Of a stretch of DNA of 64,000 nucleotides, positions 36,377 to 45,763 are shown piece after piece; the stretch's first letter is position 1, and every line of letters starts with the position of its first letter. The notes beneath the pieces are model-generated. The model worked only from the letters and a program-made list of their open reading frames with translations, did no database searches and was not told the DNA's origin. The position numbers and the translations under genes are program-made. Origin of the DNA: Raphanus sativus (lineage: Eukaryota; Streptophyta; Magnoliopsida; Brassicales; Brassicaceae); assembly GCF_000801105.2 (NCBI RefSeq), contig NC_079516.1:19939043-20003042 (forward strand), given 5' to 3'.

Positions 36377-36733
36377 TCCTCAATGGTAACTCAAAATGGT
36401 CTTGTGTACTTTGCAAATTAACATAATCTCAAGTTTGTTTGTTTTTTTCTTGGTGGGTATTGTCTTATAGGTCGTGCTGCGATGATAGGGTTCTTCATGG
36501 CTTACTTTGTTGATAGCCTTACCGGAGTAGGACTTGTTGATCAAATGGGTAATTTCTTCTGCAAAACACTCTTGTTTGTGGCTGTAGCTGGAGTTCTTTT
36601 CATTCGCAAGAATGAAGATTTAGACAAACTCAAGGGCCTGTTTGAAGAGACAACGTTGTATGACAAGCAATGGCAAGCGGCGTGGAAAGAGCCGGAATCA
36701 TCTTCTTCATCAACGGTTTCTTCAAAGAAGTGA

Positions 36734-37289
36734 ACGAAGTTTCTAGCTTTTGTTTCTTCTTGTTATGTGGTGTTTGGGATCAGTGAAAGTCACAAGATCA
36801 TTTTGTTTATTGTTTTACTGATCTTGAGACAGTAATCTTTGTGGCTTTATAGAATCTCTATGAAAAAGTCCCAAAGAAAAGTGTAGAGAAACTAAGGAAG
36901 ATCCTTGACTTTGTAAATCAGATCTCTTCCTATGACTCTTGAGTAACAGAAAAAAAAAATCATTGTATAAGATGCTTTGGTTTGTTTAAGGTTAACAAGT
37001 TTTCTTAAGCTCTAAGAAACCTTGAATGGAAAGCATCTGATTTCATACCAGGTTAGAATGTGAACGTTTTTGGCTTTTGGTTTTGGCTTTTGGTTTTTAG
37101 TTTTTGGATTTTGGATTGGGGCTTATTGTACTAGGGATTTGGAAAAATATTAGGATTTCTTATGTAATGGGATTTAGCTGAATCTATTTGGGTTTAAGGA
37201 CTTTAATGAGAGATTCTAAAAGTATTAGAATTTTTTTTTTTTGTAACACAGTATTAGAATTTCTTATATAATGGGATTTAGCTGAATCT
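36734..37289. other. LIL3.2 3' flank
   Basis: Probable 3' UTR, then T-rich DNA. A ~100-bp unit with cttatgtaatgggatttagctgaatct occurs twice (near 37157 and 37261), the second next to the inverted-repeat arm. Confidence 0.45.
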
Positions 37290-37552
37290 ACTTGTTAGCA
37301 TTTGTTTAGCTTTTATGATATATAATTTAGCGGATGTTATATTTTTTTGGAACTTTAAAAAAATTAGTCAAGGTTGTGCATGAAACAAGGAAAGCGTGAA
37401 TGAATATTAAACAGTTTGACATGTTGATTGTTTAAATGATTTTGTGACCAAATATCAATCAATTATATTTTCCTGATGAACTTTTGTAGGTTATGTTATG
37501 AATACTCATTCTATCATAGTGTAATTACAACTAAGTTGTAATTATCAAACGT

Positions 37553-38633
37553 GGGGGGGGGGGGGGGGGGGTTATTGGTACAAGGATTCTAGAAGGAATT
37601 CTGAATTCTGAAATTTTAAGATTCTATTATTATTGGTTTATGGATCTGTAAAGTTTAAGTAAAATCTCTTGTTATTGGTTTAAGAATTTTTAAAATCTAT
37701 TTAAAATCTTTGGTTATTCAAAAAGTTTGGTTTTCATTGATTTTGTAATTCTATCAAACTCTATTGTTATTGGGAGATAAATTCTTTATGTTTTTACTCA
37801 TGATACTCAACTTTGAAAATATCATGTTTACTCATAAGATTTGTAAAATCTGTATGATAACAACACACACTTCGGTTCTTTACACAAAAAGTGATAAATT
37901 CAACATTTGCCCATTTTAATTTTGTGACAAGAAGAACGTGGCACCATATGAAATCAATTTTTGGAGTATGAACCAAATCCTAAAAGAAGACAGGTGGTGA
38001 AGAAGACGATGATTGACCCAAGAATCAATCCATGGAAAAATAACGACCATTCTTCTTCTTTTTCTCTTTGTTTTATTTCTCGATTTGTCATTCACAAAAA
38101 ACTACAAAACTAAACCAAGAGCTCTTGGCCTAGTGGTAATGGAACTTCAACTGGAGTGTCCGCCCTGGGTTCGAGTCGCTTTGGCCACTTTCCCGCCTAT
38201 AACCGTGCGTGCCCGGATGGAAGGCCTCGTGGGGATTAGTCTGGACTTACCGCCTAGGAACCCCCACGGTTATCAAAAAAAAAAAAACTACAAAACTAGT
38301 TCTTTTTAATCATTCCATCCGAGAAGCAAGACATTGTATGATAATGGTGAAGTGGAAGAGATTATCTCTATATAGCTCACGAAGGAAAACGTTATACATA
38401 TATATATATATATGTTTGATGGACAAAAAGTTGGTAGTTTCCTAAAAAGACTTGTATATATTTCTTTAAAAGGAAATTGATTTTGAGAAAAATATGTATG
38501 CAAATTTGTAAAATTCCATAACAATCAACGGAAAATTCATACAAAATCTATTCAACTTTTAAAATCTGTAAACTTTAAAAATTCTCAGATTCCACACAAA
38601 TTCTTGTCCCAATAACCCCCCCCCCCCCCCCCC
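37553..38633. mobile_element. Harbinger/Tourist-like MITE bounded by poly-G and poly-C
   Basis: The left end is a G run then ttattggtacaaggattc. The right end, inverted, reads a G run then ttattgggacaagaattt. These terminal inverted repeats and internal ttattggttta words resemble the GGGGGTTATTGG ends of PIF/Harbinger derivatives. It is missing from the other arm of the inverted repeat, so it inserted after that formed. No TWA target duplication is visible, and the homopolymers may hide or have replaced it. It contains a SINE at 38113-38287. Confidence 0.7.
38098..38298 (+). mobile_element. tRNA-derived SINE with target duplications
   Basis: The body at about 38113-38270 begins aaccaagagctcttgg. 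It has a pol III A box (tggcctagtgg) near 38126 and a B box (ggttcgagtc) near 38168, then a tRNA-unrelated part ending in an A run (38274-38287). The duplication aaactacaaaacta is present on both sides (ending 38112 and 38298). It lies inside the Harbinger-like MITE. Confidence 0.85.
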
Positions 38634-38648
38634 CAGCTTAGAAACTAA

Positions 38649-38932
38649 GAGGTTGATTGGTTAGTGATTTGGTTGCTGTGGACAGCAAAAAATATCTCTA
38701 CAGCCACAATATTTAACAATCAAGCTTTGCTTTGATTTTTGAAACCTACAACTACATTTCCTTTTTCCTTTTTCTTTTGGCTGTAGACAGTATTTTTTCA
38801 CAGCAAAATAACAGTGCTTTAGAAACTTATTAATAAATCTGTGAGTTTTATAACTTACAAAAATCACAGCAAAAAACACAGCATAAATTCTACAGCAAAA
38901 AACTAAAATCACAGCTTCAACCAATCAGGCCC
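38649..38932. mobile_element. Tourist-like MITE with TAA target duplication
   Basis: Terminal repeats gaggttgattggtt (left) and, inverted, gggcctgattggtt (right) are flanked by TAA at 38646-38648 and 38933-38935. Comparison with the other arm (actaagcctctta near 40355, inverted) shows the empty site. 284 bp, AT-rich, non-coding. Confidence 0.75.
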
Positions 38933-39221
38933 TAAGCCTCTTGGAAACACTTGAAGAACTATAAAATAACTAAACTTAGAAACTAGTCTCTCTTATGAGA
39001 ATATATGCAAATGTTTATACAGAAAATGATACATTACATTTTCCAATTTGTTGTGACATTAATATAAAAGTTAAGATATATATTATGTGATCTGGAAAAG
39101 GCAGATATGCTGTTTTTATATAGTAAAATAAACTTAACAAAATTGTAGAAAGCATGTGTACTTCAAATTTCAAATAAAAATGACCGTACCATTTAATATA
39201 ATAGCTAAATTGGACTAATTA

Positions 39222-39290
39222 GGTAAGACACAAGGAATAATACTGTTACTTGAGATTGTTCTTTGAGTTTCTCCTTGTGTCTTACCTAAA
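39222..39290. repeat. Short hairpin (15-bp arms)
   Basis: ggtaagacacaagga near 39223 is mirrored as tccttgtgtcttacc near 39273, with a ~35-base loop. It sits exactly at the border between the left arm and the loop of the large inverted repeat. Confidence 0.65.
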
Positions 39291-39464
39291 ACTCTTACTT
39301 GACATTGTCTTTACTTATGTTCTGTTAGCTAATATTGTTTTCTTGACATTGTTCTTTGATTTTGAGTTTTTCCTTCTTATGATCCTCTGCTGATCCTCTG
39401 TTCCTCCATTATTATTGTCCAGATCGCAGGTCTAAAGACCATAGTGGGATGATCACCCCCACTA

Positions 39465-39966
39465 ATGGAGAGGGATCTTAGCCCATGTGAGAAAGTGAGC
39501 AAAGCTCGTAGGCTTTTCAAGATGATATTCAATGAGCTCTTAGTTGATGTTGAAGCCAAACACAGTATACGTGTTGATCACGATGCTAGGATGATACTTA
39601 AGTGGCAGAACATGTGTGTAAACACAGACTATATGTTTGGAGAAGTTCATGGTATCCTGGTTGGTGACGAGTTCGATTACAAGTCCGAGATGAGTGTTGT
39701 GGGTTTGCATTTTGGCATGATGAGTGGCATAGATTATCAGGAGATGAGTCCATGAGTGATTTTGGCTACAAGCATAGTAGCTTCAGAAGGAAGCGAGTAT
39801 CGCAACGTTTTCAAGGGGGACCAGTTGCTTTACTCTGGGTAAGAAAAGATTTGGTGAAAGGTAATGAGGCTCTCGTGAATAGCATGAAACAAAAAACTAA
39901 AGTCAGAGTGATTCGTGGGTTCAATGGGCATCATGGAAAGAAGCAGATGTTTGTCATGGATGGATT
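39465..39966 (+). pseudogene. SRA/YDG-domain relic in the inverted-repeat loop
   Basis: An N-terminal block resembles the SRA linker and first half (LSPCEKVSKARRLF, VNTDYMFGEVHGILVGDEFD, VVGLHFGMMSGIDYQEMSP) and stops at 39753-39755. After a frameshift near 39750 the domain continues as ILATSIVASEGSEYRNVF, GDQLLYSG, DLVKGNEALVNSMKQK and VRVIRGFNGHHGKKQMFVMDG. The C-terminal YKFKL part is missing. It is more diverged than the other SRA loci and in places resembles SUVH-type domains, so its parent may be another SRA gene. Confidence 0.85.
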
Positions 39967-40638
39967 TTTTCCTTCTTTTGGTTTTATATGTTTCCACATT
40001 GAGTTATGGTCAATGCAATGTGTCCACTTTAGTAGATTTATTTTTGGAAAACATATATAAACTAATTGAACTAATTAGTCCAATTTAGCTATTATATTAA
40101 ATGGTAAGGTCGTTTTTATTTGAAATTTGAAGTACACATGCTCTCTCAATTTTGTAAAGTTTATTTTACTATATAAAAACAGCATATCTGCCTTTTTCAG
40201 ATCACATAATATATATCTTAACTTTTATATTAATGTCACAACAAATTGGAAAATGTAATGTATCATTTTCTGTACAAACATTTACATATATTCTCATAAG
40301 AGAGACTAGTTTCAAAGTTTAGTTCTTTTATAGTTTTTCAAGTGTTTCTAAGAGGCTTAGTTTCTAAGCTTCTAAGTTTATAATTACAACTCAGTTGTAA
40401 TTACACTATGATAGAATGAGTATTCATAACATAACCTACAAAATTTTATCAGGAAAATATAATTGATCGATATTTGGTCACAAGATCATTTAATCAATCA
40501 ACATGTCAAACTGTGTAATATCCATTCACGCTTTCCTTGTTCCATGCACAACCTTGACTAACTTTTTTAGAGGTTCCAAAAAAATATAACATCCGTCTAA
40601 ATTATATATCATAAAAGCTAAACAAATGCTAACAAACT

Positions 40639-40971
40639 CATGCACAAGATAACTAGATCTTAGTTTGAAAGAAAACCATAAACTAAGGAATTTTCTACTA
40701 AAAATCTTTCAGTTATACATTTATGATTTAACAATGTAGTTAAACATAAGTATTATAATCTAAAATTAGACATATACCAGATTAAAATATGTTATCTTTA
40801 GAAAATATTATGATTGTGATTTCATCTTATAATGATATTACAAATGTCTCACATGACCATTTTTATGGTATTTGTATTTAGGCACCACTAATCAATCTCA
40901 TTATAAATGTTGTTGTGAACCTTTCTCATATCTCAGACACTACTATGCAAGAAAACATTATAAGAATACTA
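40639..40971. other. AT-rich spacer, nothing recognised
   Basis: Sequence between the right arm of the inverted repeat and the second SRA relic. No frame or repeat was identified. Confidence 0.4.
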
Positions 40972-41225
40972 AAATCAAATATAGACTTGTTTGGCGTATT
41001 TCAAAGAAGGTATCAGACAGTTGGATCGAGCCAGCGAGTGAGGAAGATTCGTTTGATTCTACCGCTAGTGGAAGTGGAAGTGTGGAACAGACATCAAAAC
41101 ACAAGCTATGTTCGAAAAAACAGGGAAGCAAGTGAAACAGAGAAGAGACTTGGACTGGTTCCTAGAATCATATAGTTTTCAGTACAAAATTGGAACTTTG
41201 TGCTGTCGAGTTTGGTCCAGAGGAA
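40972..41225 (+). pseudogene. Second SRA-domain relic (linker and start of domain)
   Basis: Nucleotide and translated matches to the linker of the 371-residue SRA protein appear in two frames. They are GVFQRR…QLDRAS-like sequence near 41015, a GAA-GAT-TCG-TTT-GAT-TCT-ACC-GCT stretch matching LFDATA, ETEKRLGLVPRI near 41135-41170 (parent NTEKRIGLVPGI) and tttcagtacaaaattgga near 41176 (parent GDEFQYKTEL). It breaks off near 41225, shortly before the former 3' end of the RING gene. It is decayed and non-functional. Confidence 0.7.
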
Positions 41226-41373
41226 GATGGTGATATGGTGATGATGTCTCAAACACGAGAAATCTGACATGAACATTGAAAATTGAACAAAAAAAAAAAC
41301 TGAATTCAATAAGTTTGACAAAAAAAATGTAAAAAGAGAAGGCATGCATGGTTGTCAATCATCATAATCAACA

Positions 41374-42142
41374 TGATATGATCATGGAAAGCACCAAGGA
41401 CTGGAAGCATGAACCTGATCCGGAAGAGCATGTAGATGAGGATGCAACATTGAAGAATGCTTGGAAACAAGAAGAATACATTGGTCTTGGCCGAAGCTTG
41501 ATCATCCAAGACACCTTTACCATCATTCAAGCTACTCCACCTTCAAGCTGATCATCATCTAGGCAAGTAGCTTGTGTGTGCTCTTTTCCTAACCTTTGGT
41601 TTTGTCCCACTGGGTTTTCCAAAGGAAGGTTTTTAACGAGGCCACAAGTCTACTTCTCCTATCTCCTAGATGATTGATCTTGGTCTGTCCACATGAAGAC
41701 CTTATGTTATATTTTATCCTATGTTTTTATGTCTTTGCTTTCGAAAACATTTAGTCTTTAAGTTGGTCTTTGTTGTATTTTCGAGAGGAGCCTTTGTTTT
41801 ACTCCTTTCTTCTGTTTTCGAGATGCTGTGCATGTGCAGCCATCTCTCCTATATATTAGGCACGAAATTGAGTAATAAAAAATCATCTTTTCAGTCAAAA
41901 ACTTGTGTTCGTATTTGTGAATTCTCTCTGAGAAATTCTCTTGTTGGTGTGTAATATCCAGCAGCCCTAGGTGTCTAAGGAGGTGTGTCATATCCGATCT
42001 AGCCATCTAAAAGTGTCAAGGAGTCTCTTCCGCAACTCTTTGAATCATCCATCGACCCACATGCCTTGAGAAACTTGAGTCTTTTGATTCGTTTCTGCAA
42101 GGATTATCCCATCTGTTCCAGAGCCTTCCTAGGATCGTATCA
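41374..42142 (+). repeat. 5' LTR
   Basis: 769 bp, with tandem promoter-like and polyadenylation-like words near its centre (cctatatattaggc near 41849). Its sequence encodes the frame GSTKDWKHEPDPEEHVDE-like near 41390, also present in the 3' LTR with extra EPEP codons. Confidence 0.9.
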
Positions 42143-42465
42143 AGTGGTATCAGAGCAACTCTGGAAGGGAAGTGTTTGTCAATCTCTCTGATTTTCGTTT
42201 GGTCCATTCATATTCTCCTGAGATTGATAGATCTGTGTTTTTGTTGTTGAAATCTGATAAATCTGAGAATTTTGATCATAGATCTGTTGTAGTTCTTTCA
42301 TATTCTCTTTGATTTTGTGATAGATCTGATCAGGTTGTGAGAATTTCGAATTTTTTTCTTAAATCTGATCTGTTTTCTCTTTAAAATTTAAACTTTTGTT
42401 TCTGTTGTGATCAGATTTGCTGTGAACTACTTACTGGCTGTGTTCTTTCTTTTGTCTCAGGTACA

Positions 42466-44907
42466 ATGGCAAGAGATCATGAAGGAAGAATCAACACTGC
42501 CAAGACTGCTACTTTGCAGAAAATTATGAAATTCAGAATGGAACAGCAGCAGATACATGAGGAGCATATGCAGCAAAGGAGAAGCAGATTATCCAGAGAT
42601 GAGTACAAGCCAAGAGGGTATGATCAGTTGGAAAGAAACCAGAAGCATGCTGTTGTTATCAAAGACACTCCACAACAAAGAAGGTTTGAAAGAGACAAGT
42701 GGAGCAGAGATTGCAGCCAACCATCTGAGACAAAGCTCTATCCTTCCATCTCAAGTCAGAAACTAGAAGACAGTAGGAGATCTCGTCCATCCACTGGAAT
42801 TGTTTCAACCAAGAAGAAACCAATCTGTGCCAGCAAGGAGAAGACAGTCTCTAAACCATTTAGAGGAGATAAACAATATTGTTTATTCAGTGAAAAGGAT
42901 AAGGAGGCTTTGTTACAAGTAATGATGGATGTGGAGAGGCAATTCAAAAGGAGCAACAAAACACGTGCAGCCATTGAAACACAGCATCAGGAACCAGCTA
43001 CTACTGTCTCAGATCTCAAAGATACAGAACCAGAATCAGCTGCACCTATTCAAGAAGATCAAGCCAAAGTATCATCTCCTATCAATCAGAAAGAAGAGCA
43101 ACCAGTTCAGGACATCATGGTTCCTTTCATACAGACTGTAGTAGAAGAGGAGACACCCAAGGAACCACAAGCAGACCATGGAATGATGCAACTGATTGTC
43201 TTTGATCCATCTGATTTCCAAAGGACATTCTTGGGTACTTTTCTAATCAATCCTTTTATATGGAGCAAGACTAGAGCTGTGGAGCTTTCAAGACACGAAT
43301 TGGGCTTGAAGAATGTTGTATTTGAGCCTGGAGGAGAGTTGTGGCATCACAGGAACAACACCATAATGATTGAGAAGAAATCGGTAGCAACAACACTTGA
43401 TTTTGGTGATCTTTTACTTTCTGGAGATAAGGTGTTGCACGTCTCAGGTCAGCAAGAGTTTCATTATGAAACCAACTGGAGAATTTTACCCACTCAGTCC
43501 TTGATCCAACGAACCAGACCACGCAGTAAATGGCCACCTGATCTTCAAGTTATTACCAGTTTGGCAAAATATGTCGGTTTGGATCAGTTCCAAGAGATGT
43601 TTACATGTGATTGGGTTGGAAGATTACAGACCTACTTGTGGAAACCTGGAGCATATTTCAGCATATTTATCTTCCTTGGAGAGCATTCTGCTCGTGCTAG
43701 AATCAGCTGGGGTCATAAGGAGTTGCAACCTGATCATAATGTCTTGCTTCTCGACCATGTCAAGATATGGAAGCCACCAGATATGCAGCAGCTTCAGTAC
43801 CCTTGCAGAGACTATCAAACCATGATTGGAGATGAAGGAGTTACTGGAGAAATTGGTAAAGTGATCACTGGACCAGGAGAAGAACTCATGTTTTCTTCTC
43901 AAATCAAGGAGAAACCACCAGATCAACTTATCCTACAACATACTCCAAAGAAACCAACCCGAGGTATCCATCTAAACTCAAAGAAAAATATGATACCTGA
44001 TTTGCTTGCTGTTGGTACAGGTCAAACTGTTTTGAGGTCTACATTTTTCGAAAAGAGGGGCTATAACTATCAGGGTATCAAAGATGAGTCCTTGGCTAAG
44101 TTGGAGATGCAACAAGCAAACCTTGAAAGCTGTTTAGCCGCCAGTCTTGACATAGGAGCAGTCCGAGGACCATATCTCAACAACCACAAGGAATTATTCA
44201 ACAAACTCGACTGCTATGGAAACTTAACTCATGAGGGTCTCAGGTCGAATTGGAATCGTGTCCAAAGCTTCTCGGGTGAAAGAGTTATGGGTTCTACAAG
44301 TCGGGTGATTCTGTGTGTGCTTTGTTTGAACTTTTCTGAGTTTAGAACATCTCAATCCTATCTATGGCGACCAGGTGAGCATGCTAAGGTAAGTGATCAT
44401 ATTTTCAGTAATTCTTTTATTATTGATTACACAGACATGATGCACTTGTTTTTGTCAAAAGAGCCATGTGCAGATTATAAGGAAGCTTGGAAGCAATCAA
44501 GGAAAAATAACAAGCATGAGGAAGACAATCAGTTCAAGCCACCTGATCTGAACAAGAACCAACATGTCCCTGGCTTTATCATCATCAAAGAAGCACCTCC
44601 AGATGCAGCATACAAACCAGAACCAAGCAGAAACAAATTTGGGATAAAACTCTTACTCTTTGATAAATTTTTATGTGCTAACTTGTTTTGTTTTATTGCA
44701 TCAGGAGTAAGGAGAGCTAACTGGATCAGTGTTTCCTCTATATCCGAATCTAACAGCAACAATGCCTATCTAAGAGGCTTTCAAGGTAAGTGTAATCTGA
44801 TTTCAAACTTCTATATTGCTGATTTGGTCTCCTTTATTGAAGGTAAAGCAGATTTGAGGTCAAATCTTCTTGAAGAGGGAGGGGATGGCTCCGATTTTAA
44901 ACTTTGA
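42466..44907 (+). CDS. Unrecognised 813-residue protein of a non-autonomous LTR retrotransposon
   Basis: A single long frame fills most of the element's interior, starting MARDHEGRINTAKTATLQKI just after the leader. Residues 1-160 are basic and Gln/Arg-rich (MEQQQIHEEHMQQRRSRLSR). Residues 165-245 form an acidic, proline- and glutamine-rich linker. The rest is more globular, with two TYLWKPG/SYLWRPG motifs and several PPD motifs (PPDLQVI, PPDMQQL, PPDQLIL, PPDLNKN, PPDAAYK). I see no CCHC knuckle, DTG protease site, YxDD or integrase signature. Late in the frame, gtaagt/ttgaag and ttttattgcatcag words suggest that introns may be removed. Function unknown; a Gag-like or packaging role is a guess from its position. 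Confidence 0.6.
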   Translation: MARDHEGRINTAKTATLQKIMKFRMEQQQIHEEHMQQRRSRLSRDEYKPRGYDQLERNQKHAVVIKDTPQQRRFERDKWSRDCSQPSETKLYPSISSQKLEDSRRSRPSTGIVSTKKKPICASKEKTVSKPFRGDKQYCLFSEKDKEALLQVMMDVERQFKRSNKTRAAIETQHQEPATTVSDLKDTEPESAAPIQEDQAKVSSPINQKEEQPVQDIMVPFIQTVVEEETPKEPQADHGMMQLIVFDPSDFQRTFLGTFLINPFIWSKTRAVELSRHELGLKNVVFEPGGELWHHRNNTIMIEKKSVATTLDFGDLLLSGDKVLHVSGQQEFHYETNWRILPTQSLIQRTRPRSKWPPDLQVITSLAKYVGLDQFQEMFTCDWVGRLQTYLWKPGAYFSIFIFLGEHSARARISWGHKELQPDHNVLLLDHVKIWKPPDMQQLQYPCRDYQTMIGDEGVTGEIGKVITGPGEELMFSSQIKEKPPDQLILQHTPKKPTRGIHLNSKKNMIPDLLAVGTGQTVLRSTFFEKRGYNYQGIKDESLAKLEMQQANLESCLAASLDIGAVRGPYLNNHKELFNKLDCYGNLTHEGLRSNWNRVQSFSGERVMGSTSRVILCVLCLNFSEFRTSQSYLWRPGEHAKVSDHIFSNSFIIDYTDMMHLFLSKEPCADYKEAWKQSRKNNKHEEDNQFKPPDLNKNQHVPGFIIIKEAPPDAAYKPEPSRNKFGIKLLLFDKFLCANLFCFIASGVRRANWISVSSISESNSNNAYLRGFQGKCNLISNFYIADLVSFIEGKADLRSNLLEEGGDGSDFKL

Positions 44908-44979
44908 TGTTACTGACTTGGTCCTCTCTGTTGCAGGTAAAACAGATTTGAGGACAAATCTTTTTGAAGAGGGAGGGGA

Positions 44980-45763
44980 TGATGTGATCATGGGAAGCAC
45001 CAAGGAACGGAAGCATGAACCTGAACCTGAACCTGAAGAGCTTGTAGCTGAGGATGCTACATTGAAGAATGCTTGGAAACAAGAAGAATATATTGGTCTT
45101 GGCCGAAGCTTGATCATCCAAGACACCTTTACCATCATTCAAGCTACTCCACCTTCAAGCTGATCATCATCTAGGCAAGTAGCTTGTGTGTGCTCTTTTC
45201 CTAACCTTTGGTTTTGTCCCACTGGGTTTTCCAAAGGAAGGTTTTTAACGAGGCCACAAGTCTACTTCTCCTATATCCTAGATGATTGATCTTGGTCTGT
45301 CCACATGAAGACCTTATCTTATTTTTATAGCTATGTTTTTATGTTATTTAGTTTTCGAAAACTTGGTCTTTGTTTAGTTTCCAAGGGAGCCTGTTCCCTT
45401 TATTTTTATTTCAAGTTTCGAGACCTTGTGCATGTACAAGGCTTCTCCTTTATATTGTGGTCGTGGCCCTCTTGTATTATCATCCATCTTTTTATCAAAA
45501 ACCTTTGTTTTCTCTTTTCTTCTTGCTTGTCGAGTAGATTGAGTGTTGGTGTGTAATATCCAACTTCTGGTGTGTAATATCCAGAGCCCAAGGATCTCTT
45601 CTTCGGTGTGTCATATCCGGATTAGATATCTAGGAGTATCAAGAGATCATCCATCCCTCTTGTGTCACCATTCGATCCACTGCCTTTGAGAAACTCGAGT
45701 CTCTTGATTCGTTTCTGCAAAGTATTATCTCATCTGTTCCAGAGCCTTCCTAGGATCTTGTCA
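44980..45763 (+). repeat. 3' LTR
   Basis: 784 bp and closely similar to the 5' LTR, with small indels such as extra gaacct units near 45020, a duplicated gtgtgtaatatccag unit near 45550, and substitutions. Its last 15 bases form the present C-terminal codons of the minus-strand RING gene. Confidence 0.9.

Larger units (their letters stand above)
34629..36733 (+). pseudogene. LIL3:2: LIL3.2 (light-harvesting-like 3) interrupted by a hAT element
   Basis: Exon 1 is 34629-34998 (transit peptide [20 protein letters not shown]…, then the LIL3 N-region [20 protein letters not shown]). Exon 2 starts at 35095 ([15 protein letters not shown]…[20 protein letters not shown]). Exon 3 is 36471-36733 ([20 protein letters not shown]… to …[12 protein letters not shown]). 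The family's LHC motif and transmembrane helices begin with [14 protein letters not shown] across the exon 2/3 junction. A 1,145-bp transposon with 8-bp target duplication lies between the AAT codon at 35231 and the last exon-2 base at 36385, and its first bases form an in-frame TAG. A normal transcript would end after ELLN and lose the membrane anchor that holds geranylgeranyl reductase and protochlorophyllide reductase in the thylakoid. Both sides are otherwise undamaged, so the insertion looks recent. Syntenic with At5g47110 (from memory). Confidence 0.87.
37290..40638. repeat. Large inverted repeat (~570-bp arms) with SRA relic in the loop
   Basis: Left arm: 37290-37552, 38634-38648 and 38933-39226, interrupted by two later insertions. 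Right arm: 40064-40638, uninterrupted and inverted. Shared landmarks include gtgtaattacaact, aatactcattctatcatag, tcttatgagaatatatgc, tccaatttgttgtgacatt and ttggactaattag, each mirrored in the other arm. The loop (39227-40063) carries an SRA-domain relic on the plus strand. No target duplication was found outside the arms. A Pack-MULE-like or foldback element that captured a gene fragment would explain it; an inverted duplication by another route is possible. Confidence 0.85.

Noticed and set aside
38118..38190. Possible tRNA gene (A and B boxes)
   Set aside because: No cloverleaf with matching acceptor stem; a downstream unrelated body, an A tail and target duplications mark it as a SINE.
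43571..43926. Secondary frames inside the retrotransposon interior
   Set aside because: They overlap the 813-codon frame in other phases and have no recognisable content.
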